From: an uncultured Opitutaceae bacterium
Lineage (GTDB): Bacteria > Verrucomicrobiota > Verrucomicrobiia > Opitutales > Opitutaceae
Assembly (NCBI GenBank): GCA_903916755.1
Contig: CAIWXW010000006.1
Coordinates: 1 to 34,712, forward strand
Direction of reading: 5' to 3'
DNA length: 34,712 nt
The notes under the pieces are model-generated. The model had not been told where the DNA came from and did no database searches. It was given only the letters and a program-made list of their open reading frames with translations. Positions 24,274 to 32,479 of the stretch are shown here, in pieces (position 1 is the first letter of the stretch; every line of letters begins with the position of its first letter). A program made the translations under genes and the position numbers.

Positions 24274-24653
24274 TGGCCCGGCGACGTTCGATGTCAGGCG
24301 CCCGCCCCGGGATCCGCCGGCTCGCCGCGGTCGCGCGGGCGATGCTCGGCCTCGCCGCCGTCGCCTCCCCCGTCGCCCGCGGCGCGGCCCCGGCGCCGAC
24401 GGCGGAAGCTGTCCCCGCCCGGCCGGCGGCTCTGGACACCCTGGACCGGGCCCTCGCCCGCTTTGCGGCGCTCCTGGCCCAGGACGACGATCCGGCGCAC
24501 CAGGCCGCCACCCGCCGGATGCTCGACGGCTTCAGGCAGCGGCGCGACGCCCTTCAGGCCGCCTTCGATGCGTCGCGCTGCGATGACCTGCGCGCCGAGC
24601 TGAACCTTGAGTACCAGCGGCTCGCAGCGTGGATCGGCTCGCCCCGCGCCTGA
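24273..24653 (+). CDS. Small secreted alpha-helical protein, third gene of the DUF1592/DUF1552 unit
   Basis: This 126-residue protein has a basic start and a hydrophobic stretch (LAAVARAMLGLAAVASPVARGA, about 17-38) that forms a signal peptide. The mature part is rich in Ala, Arg and Leu and predicted helical (DTLDRALARFAALLAQDDDPAHQAATRRMLDGF). It has no recognised domain and no CXXCH. Its ATG overlaps the DUF1552 stop by one base (TGATG), so it is very likely expressed with it. It ends 19 bp before the convergent DUF4832 gene. It may be an accessory factor of the pair; this is inferred from position only. Confidence 0.7.
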   Translation: MARRRSMSGARPGIRRLAAVARAMLGLAAVASPVARGAAPAPTAEAVPARPAALDTLDRALARFAALLAQDDDPAHQAATRRMLDGFRQRRDALQAAFDASRCDDLRAELNLEYQRLAAWIGSPRA

Positions 24654-24672
24654 GCCGGCGGACGCCGCCGCC

Positions 24673-26127
24673 TCAGGGCCGGACCACGGCCAGCTGGCCC
24701 ACCGCATACCAGCCGTCCGCGCCGCGGCCCGCGATGCCCAGCTGGACTTGCGGCTTCTCATCGTCGAGGCCGACCAGCCCGATCGACAGGGTATAGCGCT
24801 CCGGGGGCATTCGACCCGGCAGCTGAAGCCGGTCGTTCACCACGTTGACCGGACCGGGCGGGAGGTCCGGCGGCTCCCGGAAAAACTCCGGGGTGAACAT
24901 CGGAACCGAGCCCGGCAGCCAGCGCCCGACGGTCTGGCTGCAGACAACCACTTTCACGTCGCCGGTGTCACTCGCCAGCCGATACGCCAGCCGGTAGGGC
25001 CGGTAGCACGGCGCCGAGCCCGTATTTTGCCATTGCATCTCCAGGGGCAGGATCGAGCCCGCGGCCACCCGCGCGGGATATTTGATTTCCCTCAGCACCA
25101 GCCGGTAGCCCAGGCGCAGGAGGAAGCGCGAGAGCTCCTGCCGGAGGTGGTCGTCGTCCGGCAGCGCGGCGGACTTGCCGTTGAAGTAACTCGCATGGCA
25201 GGCCAGCGCGTAGTTGAAGATCCAGCGCAGCGGCCAGCCCTTCCGCACGAACTCGTCGACGCCGTTCGGCGGTTCGAAGGCGACCGGGGCATTCCGCCAG
25301 ACATCCTGCACCTGCGTCGCCTTGAACCAAAGCGGATAGCCGTTGCGCATATGGTTCCAAGTCGAGGAGAAGGCGCCGAGGTCACCCAGGGAATCCGCCC
25401 GCCAGCCGGCGCCGTGCCGGGTCGCGTAGGTGGTGCAGGCCTCGCCGTTGAGGAGCATGATCAGCGGGGTTTTCTTGAAGGCGGCCAGGTAGGCATTCAC
25501 CACCGCCAGCCGATGCTCCAACGTGGGCATCCGGGCGGTGTGGGAGCCGCTCATGTGCCATTCGCCCCACCAGCCGACCGAACCGAGATCCAGGTGGTCC
25601 AGGTCCGGATCGCCGTCGTAGCGCTCGCCCAATCGCCGGATGAAATCCAGGTGACGGGTCAGCACCACCGGATCGTCCAAGTCGGGGATGGTCAGCGGCG
25701 AGACGCCATTGCGGTCCACGGTCAGCTCCCGGCCCCCGACGGCCTGCAGCCAGTCGGGCTGGTAGGGCTGGCCGAGGTAGGGCGAGCAGCACATCACGCG
25801 AAAGGCGAGCTTCTGGCCCGAGAGGCGCGCCTTCCGCCGGAAGGAATCGATCAGGGCCGTGTTCAGCTGGCCGGGATGCGGTTCAAGGACCCCCCAGCCC
25901 CAGCGGGCGTAGAGGACGGTGGAGGGTATCCAGGGCGGCAGATGACGGTCCTCCCGCCGGGCGTAGCGGAACGTCTCCCAGCCCATGCCCGGGTTCGCGA
26001 GGATCTCCGCGGATTCCGCCGGCCGGTAGACATGGAGGATAGGCGCCTGCCCCTGCAGGCGACCGGCCGCGGCGAGCACACCGAGCCAGAGGACGAGGCG
26101 GGGCCAGGGGGAGCAGGAGGACTTCAT
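24673..26127 (-). CDS. Secreted DUF4832 (DUF4874-like) protein, possible glycoside hydrolase fold
   Basis: This 484-residue exported protein resembles the DUF4832 proteins of polysaccharide-degrading bacteria. A signal peptide (about 1-26, AAGRLQGQ) precedes the N-terminal NPGMGW motif (45-50). The block VLYARWGWGVLEP and the conserved SVGWWGEWH segment, with a Glu in a position like a TIM-barrel acid residue, follow. The C-terminal part (about 325-484) is beta-rich and matches the DUF4832 region (PLEMQWQNTGSAPCYRPYRL). Activity is not established for the family. The ATG at 26127 is chosen for the signal peptide; an ATG or alternative codon 30 bases earlier is less likely. The 111-bp gap upstream to the amidase gene holds nothing obvious. 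Confidence 0.8.
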   Translation of the reverse strand: MKSSCSPWPRLVLWLGVLAAAGRLQGQAPILHVYRPAESAEILANPGMGWETFRYARREDRHLPPWIPSTVLYARWGWGVLEPHPGQLNTALIDSFRRKARLSGQKLAFRVMCCSPYLGQPYQPDWLQAVGGRELTVDRNGVSPLTIPDLDDPVVLTRHLDFIRRLGERYDGDPDLDHLDLGSVGWWGEWHMSGSHTARMPTLEHRLAVVNAYLAAFKKTPLIMLLNGEACTTYATRHGAGWRADSLGDLGAFSSTWNHMRNGYPLWFKATQVQDVWRNAPVAFEPPNGVDEFVRKGWPLRWIFNYALACHASYFNGKSAALPDDDHLRQELSRFLLRLGYRLVLREIKYPARVAAGSILPLEMQWQNTGSAPCYRPYRLAYRLASDTGDVKVVVCSQTVGRWLPGSVPMFTPEFFREPPDLPPGPVNVVNDRLQLPGRMPPERYTLSIGLVGLDDEKPQVQLGIAGRGADGWYAVGQLAVVRP

Positions 26128-26238
26128 GCGAGGGGACGGCGGGAACACCGAACACACGGAGGGCGCGCCCCCGACCGCAAGCGGGGATTTCAGCCTTTTG
26201 ATCTTCTTTGGGAAGCGGAAGGGTCTCGCTGGCCGCGT

Positions 26239-27501
26239 CTAGCCCTGCGCCCAAACCCCCAGCGCCTTGCGCAGGAAGGGATGCCCAGCGTCGGGCACCA
26301 CGACCTGCAGGCCCGTCGTCAGTCCGCCGGTGCCGGGTAGGACCACCGGCAGAGTCAGGGCCGGCAGTCCGCCGAGGCTGACCGGGAGGGTCAGCGCCAG
26401 GATCCGCGCGCGGTTCTCCTGCGTGCAGTCCGCCAGCCGCAGCGCTGGGAAGGGTGTGGCCGGCAGGATGAGAAAATCGTGGTCGGCAAAATACGCCTGC
26501 CAGGCGCGGCGCACCCGCGCCCGGACCACTTCCGAGGCCGCGACATCCGCCGGCTTCCAGGTGGCCGCGAGTTCCACCCGCGCACGCACGGTCGGATCGT
26601 AGCGGTCGCGGTAGCGCGCAAACCACGGGCGATGGATGGCCCAGGTCTCGACGCCGCCGAGCACCTGATAGGACAGGGCCGTGTCCGCAAAGTCGGAAGT
26701 CAGGGCCGTCCGGTGGGCCGCCCCCAGCGGCGCCGCGAGCCGGCCGGCAGCGACGGCGCAGGCCTGCGCGACCGCCGGGTCCAACCCCGGCAGCGCAAGA
26801 TAGCCACCGCGGAACGGAGGGCCCTTCGCCCCGGAGGCCGGCAGCAGCGCCGCGATGGCGGTAGCCATGTCGCCCGCTGTCCGGGTGAACCAGCCGGCGG
26901 TGTCGAAGGCAGGAGCCAGGGGAAAAGCATCGGCGATCCAGGCCTGGTGCGGGGTCAGCCGCAGGCCGTAGAGCCCGCAGAAGGCCGCGGGCACCCGGAT
27001 CGAGCCACCCGTGTCGCTGCCCGCCGCCAGCGGGACCAACCCGGCGGCGACGGCCGCCGCGGAACCGCTGCTCGAGCCGCCGCTCATCCGGTCCGGAAAC
27101 CGCGGGTGCATGCAGTTGCCGTAGTGGGCGTTCTCGCCGGTGAGCCCGTAGGCAAATTCCACCATGTGGGTCTTGCCCACCACCGCGAAGCCTCCCGCCC
27201 GCAGCGCGCGGACAAAATTTCCATCCTGGCCGGCGGGCCACGGCGGGCGCACTTCCGGCAGGAAGGTCGAACCCGCCCAGGTCGGCTCTCCCCCGCGATC
27301 GAAAAGGTCCTTCACCAGGCAGGGCACCCGGCTGAGCGGCAGGCCCGGCTCGGACCCGGCGAACCGCCGCTCGAGCTCGGCCAGGGGGGGCAGGCCCACC
27401 AGGATTGCCCGGCGCTGGTCCGCCGTCAGGCCCTCGACCCGGCGGGTGTATTCGGCCGCCGCCGCCGCGGAGCCCAGTCGCTGCCAGTCGCAGAAATCCA
27501 T
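26239..27501 (-). CDS. Amidase-signature enzyme
   Basis: This 420-residue amidase-signature hydrolase cleaves an amide to acid and ammonia. The Ser-cisSer-Lys triad is visible: Lys64 (VKDLF), cis-Ser143 (GGSSSGS) and nucleophile Ser167 (GSDTGGSIR), with the expected spacing of about 80 and 24 residues. The length is a little shorter than typical (about 450-500). No signal peptide is present, so it is cytoplasmic. It is the last gene of the minus-strand cluster, three bases after the RidA stop. In this context it probably performs the final deamidation in a nitrogen-compound pathway. The substrate is unknown. Confidence 0.92.
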   Translation of the reverse strand: MDFCDWQRLGSAAAAAEYTRRVEGLTADQRRAILVGLPPLAELERRFAGSEPGLPLSRVPCLVKDLFDRGGEPTWAGSTFLPEVRPPWPAGQDGNFVRALRAGGFAVVGKTHMVEFAYGLTGENAHYGNCMHPRFPDRMSGGSSSGSAAAVAAGLVPLAAGSDTGGSIRVPAAFCGLYGLRLTPHQAWIADAFPLAPAFDTAGWFTRTAGDMATAIAALLPASGAKGPPFRGGYLALPGLDPAVAQACAVAAGRLAAPLGAAHRTALTSDFADTALSYQVLGGVETWAIHRPWFARYRDRYDPTVRARVELAATWKPADVAASEVVRARVRRAWQAYFADHDFLILPATPFPALRLADCTQENRARILALTLPVSLGGLPALTLPVVLPGTGGLTTGLQVVVPDAGHPFLRKALGVWAQG

Positions 27502-27504
27502 GGT

Positions 27505-27963
27505 CTATTCGAAGCGCACCGTCGCCTGGATCTCCACGCTCGCGTTGCGCGGCAGGCCGGCGACCGCCACCGCCGCCCGGGCGTGCCTCCCCGCCTCGCC
27601 GTACAGCGCCACGAAGAGCTCGCTCGCGCCGTTGATCACCTGCGGGCTCTGGTCGAATCCCGCCACACCGTTGACGTAGCCCGACACGAAAAGGAATTCC
27701 CGCACGCGGTCGAGGCGGCCCAGCGCCAGCTTGATCGCCGCCAGGGTGTTGAGGGCGCAGAGCTGGGCCGCGGCGTGGGCCGCGACCACAGTCTGCTCCC
27801 GGCCCACCTGTCCCGCCGTGACCACCCCGTCGCGGGCGCTGATCACTCCGGCCAGGATCAGGGTCGAGCCATTGATCCGGAAAGGCACATAGCTTCCGCC
27901 CGGCACGGGGGCGGCCGGCAATTTCCAGCCCAAGGTCTCGAGTTTCGCCTCAACGGGGTCCAT
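27505..27963 (-). CDS. RidA/YjgF/YER057c/UK114-family imine deaminase-like protein
   Basis: This 152-residue RidA-family protein shows the family C-terminal block (ARAAVAVAGLPRNASVEIQATVRF), including an Arg at the position of the RidA catalytic arginine, and the conserved strand GSTLILAGVIS. RidA proteins hydrolyse reactive enamine/imine intermediates to ketones and ammonia. Its longer N-terminal part (MDPVEAKLETLGWKLPAAP) resembles the second RidA subgroup found in catabolic operons. The ATG at 27963 overlaps the 3' end of the upstream acetamidase gene by 14 bases; a TTG three bases earlier is also possible. It lies just before the amidase. In this cluster it may deal with an imine made by the amidohydrolase. 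Confidence 0.92.
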   Translation of the reverse strand: MDPVEAKLETLGWKLPAAPVPGGSYVPFRINGSTLILAGVISARDGVVTAGQVGREQTVVAAHAAAQLCALNTLAAIKLALGRLDRVREFLFVSGYVNGVAGFDQSPQVINGASELFVALYGEAGRHARAAVAVAGLPRNASVEIQATVRFE

Positions 27964-28903
27964 CAATCGAGGAAGGTTGATCGAAAATCGCCTCCGGCAG
28001 ATAGCCCGAAATGGTGGTGATCGGCAGGTTGACCATCTGGCTCACCTTGAGGTCGAGGACGACGCTGCAGAGGATGATGGCCCGCTCCCGCGAGAGGCCG
28101 AGCCGCGCCTGGAGATAGGAGGCGGCCCGCCGGACCACCGCGCGGGCCGCCTCGCGAGGATCCTCGGCCGACTCGATGAAGGCATGAAAGGGCTTCGTCA
28201 GGTAACGCGGCGGAACCAGGTCCGGCGTCACCAGCGCGTACGGCGCCACCGGCGCGCGTCCCTTGTGCAACAAGATCCGGAAAGTGACCGTCATGGGCGC
28301 CTCCATCCCGTTGATCGAGACCTCGCCGTCCCCCTGCGCCGCGTGCGCGTCGCCGGCGCACAGGCCGCCGCCCGGCGCGAGGACCGGCAGCCACAGCCGG
28401 GCGCCCGCTCCCAGATGGCGCACATCCATGTTGCCGCCGAAGATGCCGGGCGGGCGCGTGCGAAATTCCCCCTCCTCGGCCCGCTGCACCCCGATGACGC
28501 CGCAGAAGGGGTGAAGGTCGAGCGTGACCCCCGGCATGCTCCGGGTCTGGCCGCCCTCGAGCTTCCAGAAATGCACGAAGTTCGCGGCGATCTCGTCGCC
28601 GAGCGCCCCCAGGCCGGGCATGACGCTGGTCCAGGCCCAGCCGTGGTGCTCGTATTTCAGGATCTCGATCTCGAGGGCGTCGCCCGGCTCGGCCCCCGCG
28701 ACCGCGACCGGGCCAGTCAGCGCATGGATGCGCATCCGGTCGATCGCGGCAAACTCCTCCTGGGTCATGTCCGGATGCACCTGGCCGTCGCTCGAGTCGC
28801 GCAGCTCCATCGTCACGCTATCGCCCGAGGTGATCGTCAGGACCGGCGGGTAGGCGCGGTTCCAGCGATGCCGGACCTGCTGGCGATCAACGACGTGGTG
28901 CAT
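27950..28903 (-). CDS. Acetamidase/formamidase-family amide hydrolase
   Basis: This 317-residue member of the FmdA/AmdA family hydrolyses formamide, acetamide or related small amides to the acid and ammonia. The family motif DAHAAQGDGE (residues 185-194) is present, together with VKYEHHGWAW-like (EIEILKYEHHGWAW) and GNMDVRHL blocks. The start ATG at 28903 (MHHVVDRQQVRHRW) overlaps the amidohydrolase 3' end by 17 bases. A codon 30 bases earlier would extend that overlap and lacks family support. The overlaps indicate translational coupling. It may remove a small amide released by the preceding pathway steps. It is cytoplasmic, without a signal peptide. Confidence 0.9.
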   Translation of the reverse strand: MHHVVDRQQVRHRWNRAYPPVLTITSGDSVTMELRDSSDGQVHPDMTQEEFAAIDRMRIHALTGPVAVAGAEPGDALEIEILKYEHHGWAWTSVMPGLGALGDEIAANFVHFWKLEGGQTRSMPGVTLDLHPFCGVIGVQRAEEGEFRTRPPGIFGGNMDVRHLGAGARLWLPVLAPGGGLCAGDAHAAQGDGEVSINGMEAPMTVTFRILLHKGRAPVAPYALVTPDLVPPRYLTKPFHAFIESAEDPREAARAVVRRAASYLQARLGLSRERAIILCSVVLDLKVSQMVNLPITTISGYLPEAIFDQPSSIDGPR

Positions 28904-30119
28904 GGAAGCGGTCGGAGGCATAAAGGGGGGCACCGGCGCGATAGGTCGCCAGCACGTCCTCCGGGGTCACGCGGGTGACGATCGAGGCCGGCAGGTGGCG
29001 GGAGGAGCGGAGGTGGGGCTGGTTAAAGTCGAGGACCACGAACGAGGCGGGAGCCCCGACCGCAAGGTGACTGACAGCGCCCGCGAGTCCAAGCGGTTCG
29101 ACGTTGACGGTTGCCATCCGCAGGATCGCGGTCGGATCCGGGCGGATCGCATCGCCATACTGGCTCTTGGCCAGCTTGTACGTGAAATCCATTTCGGCGA
29201 AGAGATTGGGGCTGTTGAGGAGCCCGTTGTCGGTCCCGAGGAGCAGGTTGACCCCCGCCTCCATCAGGTCGCGCACCGGCGGCGGGGGCAGGCCGAGAGC
29301 CGCGTTGGCGCGCGGATTGAGGACCGCCGTTTTGCCCGAGGCCGCCAGGAGCGCGATCTCCTCCGGATTGGCGACGGTGAGGTGGACGATGATATGGGGA
29401 TCGTAGAGCTCGATCGCGCGCACCAGGTCGCCCCGTCCGCAGCGGCTGAGGCTGACGTCGCGATAGGCCGGGCTTTCGAGGCAGTGGATGGCGCGCAGCT
29501 TCCCGCGGCGCTCCGTCTCCTCGCGGATCTGGCGCCAGGCCGGATCCGTGAGGTCGTTCATCGTGCTTTCGCTGAAGCCGTCGGCGACCGCGAGGATGGC
29601 CTCGAGTTCCCGCCGGGCCTCCTCGGGCAGGGGCAGCGTGTTGGCCTCGAGCTCCGCCTCGTCGAACGGCACCCCGGTGAACTGCCCGAGGATGACCGCG
29701 TCGACGCCGGTTTCCCCCGCGGCCGCCCGCAGCAGTTCGGAGCCATAGGCGCCCTGCTCCCGGAAATCCAGGTGCCGGATCGTGCCGGTCCGCGCCATGT
29801 ACCACATATGCGCGACGACGTGGGGCAGGTGGCGCGCCCGGTCGAGCTTCGCCAGCTCCCGGTACTTGAACCCGTGAGGCCGGAAGAAGCCCTGCTCCAG
29901 CGTCAGTCCCGTCGCCCCGTCCGGAAAGGCGGAGTCGCCCATGTGGGTGTGGCCGTTGGTCAGCCCCGGAATCACGACCCAGGCGCCCGCCTCGATCGCC
30001 AAGACCCGGTCACCGAGTTCGAGGGCGGTCAGCCGCCCGTCGTCCCAGGCGAACCGCGCGCAGCGGCGCGGCTCCAGGGTCGGGCCCGCCAGGACGATGC
30101 AGTCGCGCAGCTCCGTCAC
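28887..30119 (-). CDS. Deaminase-type amidohydrolase (HxH...HxxE...H...D metal site)
   Basis: This 410-residue amidohydrolase-superfamily enzyme carries HTH at 57-59 in NGHTHMGDS, His212 in IHCLES with Glu215 (the HxxE seen in cytosine-deaminase/AtzA/SAH-deaminase-type enzymes), His246 in IIVHLTVA, and Asp297 in LLLGTDNG. This set predicts one divalent metal and hydrolytic loss of an amino or amide group from a ring or chain substrate. Start selection is supported by an AAGGAG Shine-Dalgarno eight bases before a GTG codon. It is the second gene of the minus-strand cluster, three bases after the DUF3891 stop. The exact substrate (pyrimidine, purine or another amide) is not known. It is cytoplasmic. 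Confidence 0.88.
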   Translation of the reverse strand: MTELRDCIVLAGPTLEPRRCARFAWDDGRLTALELGDRVLAIEAGAWVVIPGLTNGHTHMGDSAFPDGATGLTLEQGFFRPHGFKYRELAKLDRARHLPHVVAHMWYMARTGTIRHLDFREQGAYGSELLRAAAGETGVDAVILGQFTGVPFDEAELEANTLPLPEEARRELEAILAVADGFSESTMNDLTDPAWRQIREETERRGKLRAIHCLESPAYRDVSLSRCGRGDLVRAIELYDPHIIVHLTVANPEEIALLAASGKTAVLNPRANAALGLPPPPVRDLMEAGVNLLLGTDNGLLNSPNLFAEMDFTYKLAKSQYGDAIRPDPTAILRMATVNVEPLGLAGAVSHLAVGAPASFVVLDFNQPHLRSSRHLPASIVTRVTPEDVLATYRAGAPLYASDRFHAPRR

Positions 30120-30122
30120 CGC

Positions 30123-30929
30123 TCAGGCTCCTTCCCTTGCGATCCGCACGGAGAGCGAGGTGAGCGGCGCCGCCGCCCAGGCGGCCTGGAAGGCGCCGGC
30201 GTCGGCAAAGGTGCGGCCGGCGACCCGCCGGCACGGCAGCTCCAGGAGCAGCTCATCCCGGTCAAAGGGATAGGGCGCGACCCGGTAGGCATCCCCGCCC
30301 AAGGGCGTGCAGACCAAGGGCTGGAGGGTCCCGTGGCGGTCGGGATGCCGGTGGCGCAGCGGGATCGGCTTGGGATAGCGGACGCAGACCGCGAGGGAAA
30401 GGCTGTCGCAGGCCTGCAGGAATTCAAAGGCGCGGTGCCGCGTGCCGACGGCCGCGTGCGCCTCCGGCAGGACGAGCTCGCTCTGCCAGCGGCGCTGGTC
30501 GGCGATGAACTGCGTCAAGCGGGCCCGGTCGGCCTCGCCCAGGCCGCTCGGGTCGGACTGCTCGCTCAGGAGATCGACCGTGTGCATCGACACGATCAGC
30601 GCGGCATAGGGGTTGTCCTCGGCGATCAACGCCGCCGCGCGCCCGCGCACCGCCAGGTAATCGGCCAGATCCATCTCCTCGAAGGCGCTGTAGGTTCCCA
30701 CGAGTTCGCGCGAGAAGGCGCTCGGCCGCCCTTCCCGGGTCAGCTTCGGGGCCGCATCCCGCGCCGCCCAGGCATCGTCATGCCGATAGACCGCGGCCAG
30801 AATGTCCGCCCGCGGTTCCGGGGGCGCAAAGTCGTCGTTGCCCCAGTGCTCGGCGAACTGTCCCGCCAGCCGCGCGTGGTCGGGGTGGGTAATCAAAATC
30901 CAGCCGGAGTCTTCGGCAATGCGGATCAT
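30123..30929 (-). CDS. DUF3891 family protein
   Basis: This 268-residue protein matches the DUF3891 pattern: MIRIAEDSGWILITHPDHARLAGQFAEHWGN at the N-terminus, a conserved HDDAW block (ILAAVYRHDDAW, about residues 46-57), and a long helical centre including IVSMHTVDLL (about 115-124). The several conserved His/Asp residues (HPDH, HDD, SMH) could bind a metal, but no activity is known. ATG at 30929 is chosen because the family begins there; ATG at 30962 is an alternative. It is first in the minus-strand catabolic cluster, immediately before the amidohydrolase gene, and diverges from the permease gene by 134 bp. Position implies a role in the same pathway. Confidence 0.82.
   Translation of the reverse strand: MIRIAEDSGWILITHPDHARLAGQFAEHWGNDDFAPPEPRADILAAVYRHDDAWAARDAAPKLTREGRPSAFSRELVGTYSAFEEMDLADYLAVRGRAAALIAEDNPYAALIVSMHTVDLLSEQSDPSGLGEADRARLTQFIADQRRWQSELVLPEAHAAVGTRHRAFEFLQACDSLSLAVCVRYPKPIPLRHRHPDRHGTLQPLVCTPLGGDAYRVAPYPFDRDELLLELPCRRVAGRTFADAGAFQAAWAAAPLTSLSVRIAREGA
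30128..30133 (-). promoter_or_regulatory. Shine-Dalgarno of the amidohydrolase gene
   Basis: AAGGAG on the minus strand lies eight bases before the GTG at 30119 and fixes that start. It is notable because most starts in this window lack a Shine-Dalgarno. Confidence 0.7.
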
Positions 30930-31063
30930 AAAGCGGGCGAGTGGGAGACGGAGGACCGGCATGGGGCCGGAGGCGGGTTTTGCACGCGGGCATTCAGCAG
31001 GCGGCGGACCAACCGCGCGCCGGCCGGGCCCAACGCTGGCACGATCCCTGCGGCAGTCCAGCC

Positions 31064-32479
31064 ATGAGCGGATCCGCGAAACTGGCCCGGGGCCGCCTGG
31101 CCGGCCTGGAGAACGTCGCGCAGACCATCGGGACGATGGGCCCCACCGCGACTCTGGGGACAATCCTGCCGCTGCTCATGGCGAAGTCCGGCAACGCCTC
31201 GTGGGCCCTGGGCCTGGCCATCCTCGGCATCTTCATCGCGATCAGCTCCTGCGTCTGCGTGTTCGCGGGCGTCCGCACCTCGGCCGGCTCGCTCGGGACC
31301 TACGCGCGGATGGGGCTCGGCCGCTGGCCCGGCATCCTCGGCGGCTGGTCCTATGCCCTCGCCATGACGTTCGTCGCCGGCAGCTCGGCGGTCTCGTGCG
31401 CCTACTACCTGACCCTGGTCGCCGCCCACTTCACGCATGCCCCGGTCGGCCCCCTGGCCGGGCTGCTCCTGGTTGCCGCCGTCGTGGCCTTCGCCTGGTG
31501 GCCCGCCTATCGCGACATCCGGCTTTCCGCCCGGCTCATGCTCACGGCGGAGGTGATCTCGGTCGCCGCCATCGTCTTCATCCTGTGGGCCGCGATGAGC
31601 CGCGGGGGCCACTGGGTCGACCGGCCCCAGCTCAAGCTGGAAGGCGCCGACTTCGGTCACATCCGGTCCGGCTTCGTCCTGGCCTTCATGATCCTCGCCG
31701 GCTTCGAAAGCGCCACGGCACTCGGCGAGGAATCCCGCGACGCGACCCGGGTGCTGCCCCGGGTCATGCTGGGCTGCCTCCTGCCGACCGGGCTTCTCTT
31801 CGTCGTGGGGATCTACTGCCTGGGCGCCCTCTCCCATGCCCGCTCGCTCGCGCTCGACCAGACCACCGCTCCCTTCGATGTCATCGCGCAGTCGGTGGGC
31901 CTGCCGTCGCTGGGCTGGATGAGTTCGCTGGGCGTCGCCCTCAGCTGCTACGGCTGCGCCCTGGGTGGGTTCAACGCGGGTTCGCGGATGCTGTATGCCC
32001 TCGCGCGTTCCGGGCAGCTCTGGCGCCCGCTCCGGGCGGTCCATCCGCACAATGGCACGCCGTACCGCGCCCTCGGTCTCCTGGCCGCCCTTTCCTTTGC
32101 CGTCCCGGCGGTCCTTCTCCTCGGCGGCGTGCACCTCGACGACGCGATGGACTACCTGATGCAGATCGCCTCGTTCGGATTCCTGGGAGCCTACTTCCTC
32201 GTGTGTCTCGCCGCGCCGCTCTACCTCGCGCGCCGCAAAAAACTCCATCCGGCCGCGGCCGCCGCCGCGGCGATCGCGCTGGTCGCCATCGGCGCCACCT
32301 GGGTCCTCAGCGTCTATCCCCTGCCCGACCCGCCCTGGCGCTACCTACCGCTCGTGTTCGTGGCACTGCTCCTCGCCGGGGCCCTGGCCACGGTCTCGAG
32401 CATCCGCCGGCGCCGGGCCGCGTCAGCGGCGCGCGAGGACAATCCGAAATCCGAGTTCGTCGTTTCTCGTTCCGGGTAG
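31064..32479 (+). CDS. APC-superfamily amino-acid/amine permease
   Basis: This is a 471-residue polytopic membrane protein with about 12 transmembrane segments, matching the amino acid-polyamine-organocation transporters. The N-terminal part with the QTIGTMGPTATLGTILPLL block, the TM6 region (FVLAFMILAGFESATALGEESRDATRVLPR, about 207-235) and the loop containing FNAGSRMLYALARSGQ are typical. It imports an amino acid, amine or nucleobase-like compound. It diverges from the DUF3891-amidohydrolase-formamidase-RidA-amidase cluster over 134 bp, so it is probably the uptake system for that pathway. Its 3' end overlaps the convergent SUMF1-fold gene by 57 bases. The substrate is unknown. Confidence 0.9.
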   Translation: MSGSAKLARGRLAGLENVAQTIGTMGPTATLGTILPLLMAKSGNASWALGLAILGIFIAISSCVCVFAGVRTSAGSLGTYARMGLGRWPGILGGWSYALAMTFVAGSSAVSCAYYLTLVAAHFTHAPVGPLAGLLLVAAVVAFAWWPAYRDIRLSARLMLTAEVISVAAIVFILWAAMSRGGHWVDRPQLKLEGADFGHIRSGFVLAFMILAGFESATALGEESRDATRVLPRVMLGCLLPTGLLFVVGIYCLGALSHARSLALDQTTAPFDVIAQSVGLPSLGWMSSLGVALSCYGCALGGFNAGSRMLYALARSGQLWRPLRAVHPHNGTPYRALGLLAALSFAVPAVLLLGGVHLDDAMDYLMQIASFGFLGAYFLVCLAAPLYLARRKKLHPAAAAAAAIALVAIGATWVLSVYPLPDPPWRYLPLVFVALLLAGALATVSSIRRRRAASAAREDNPKSEFVVSRSG

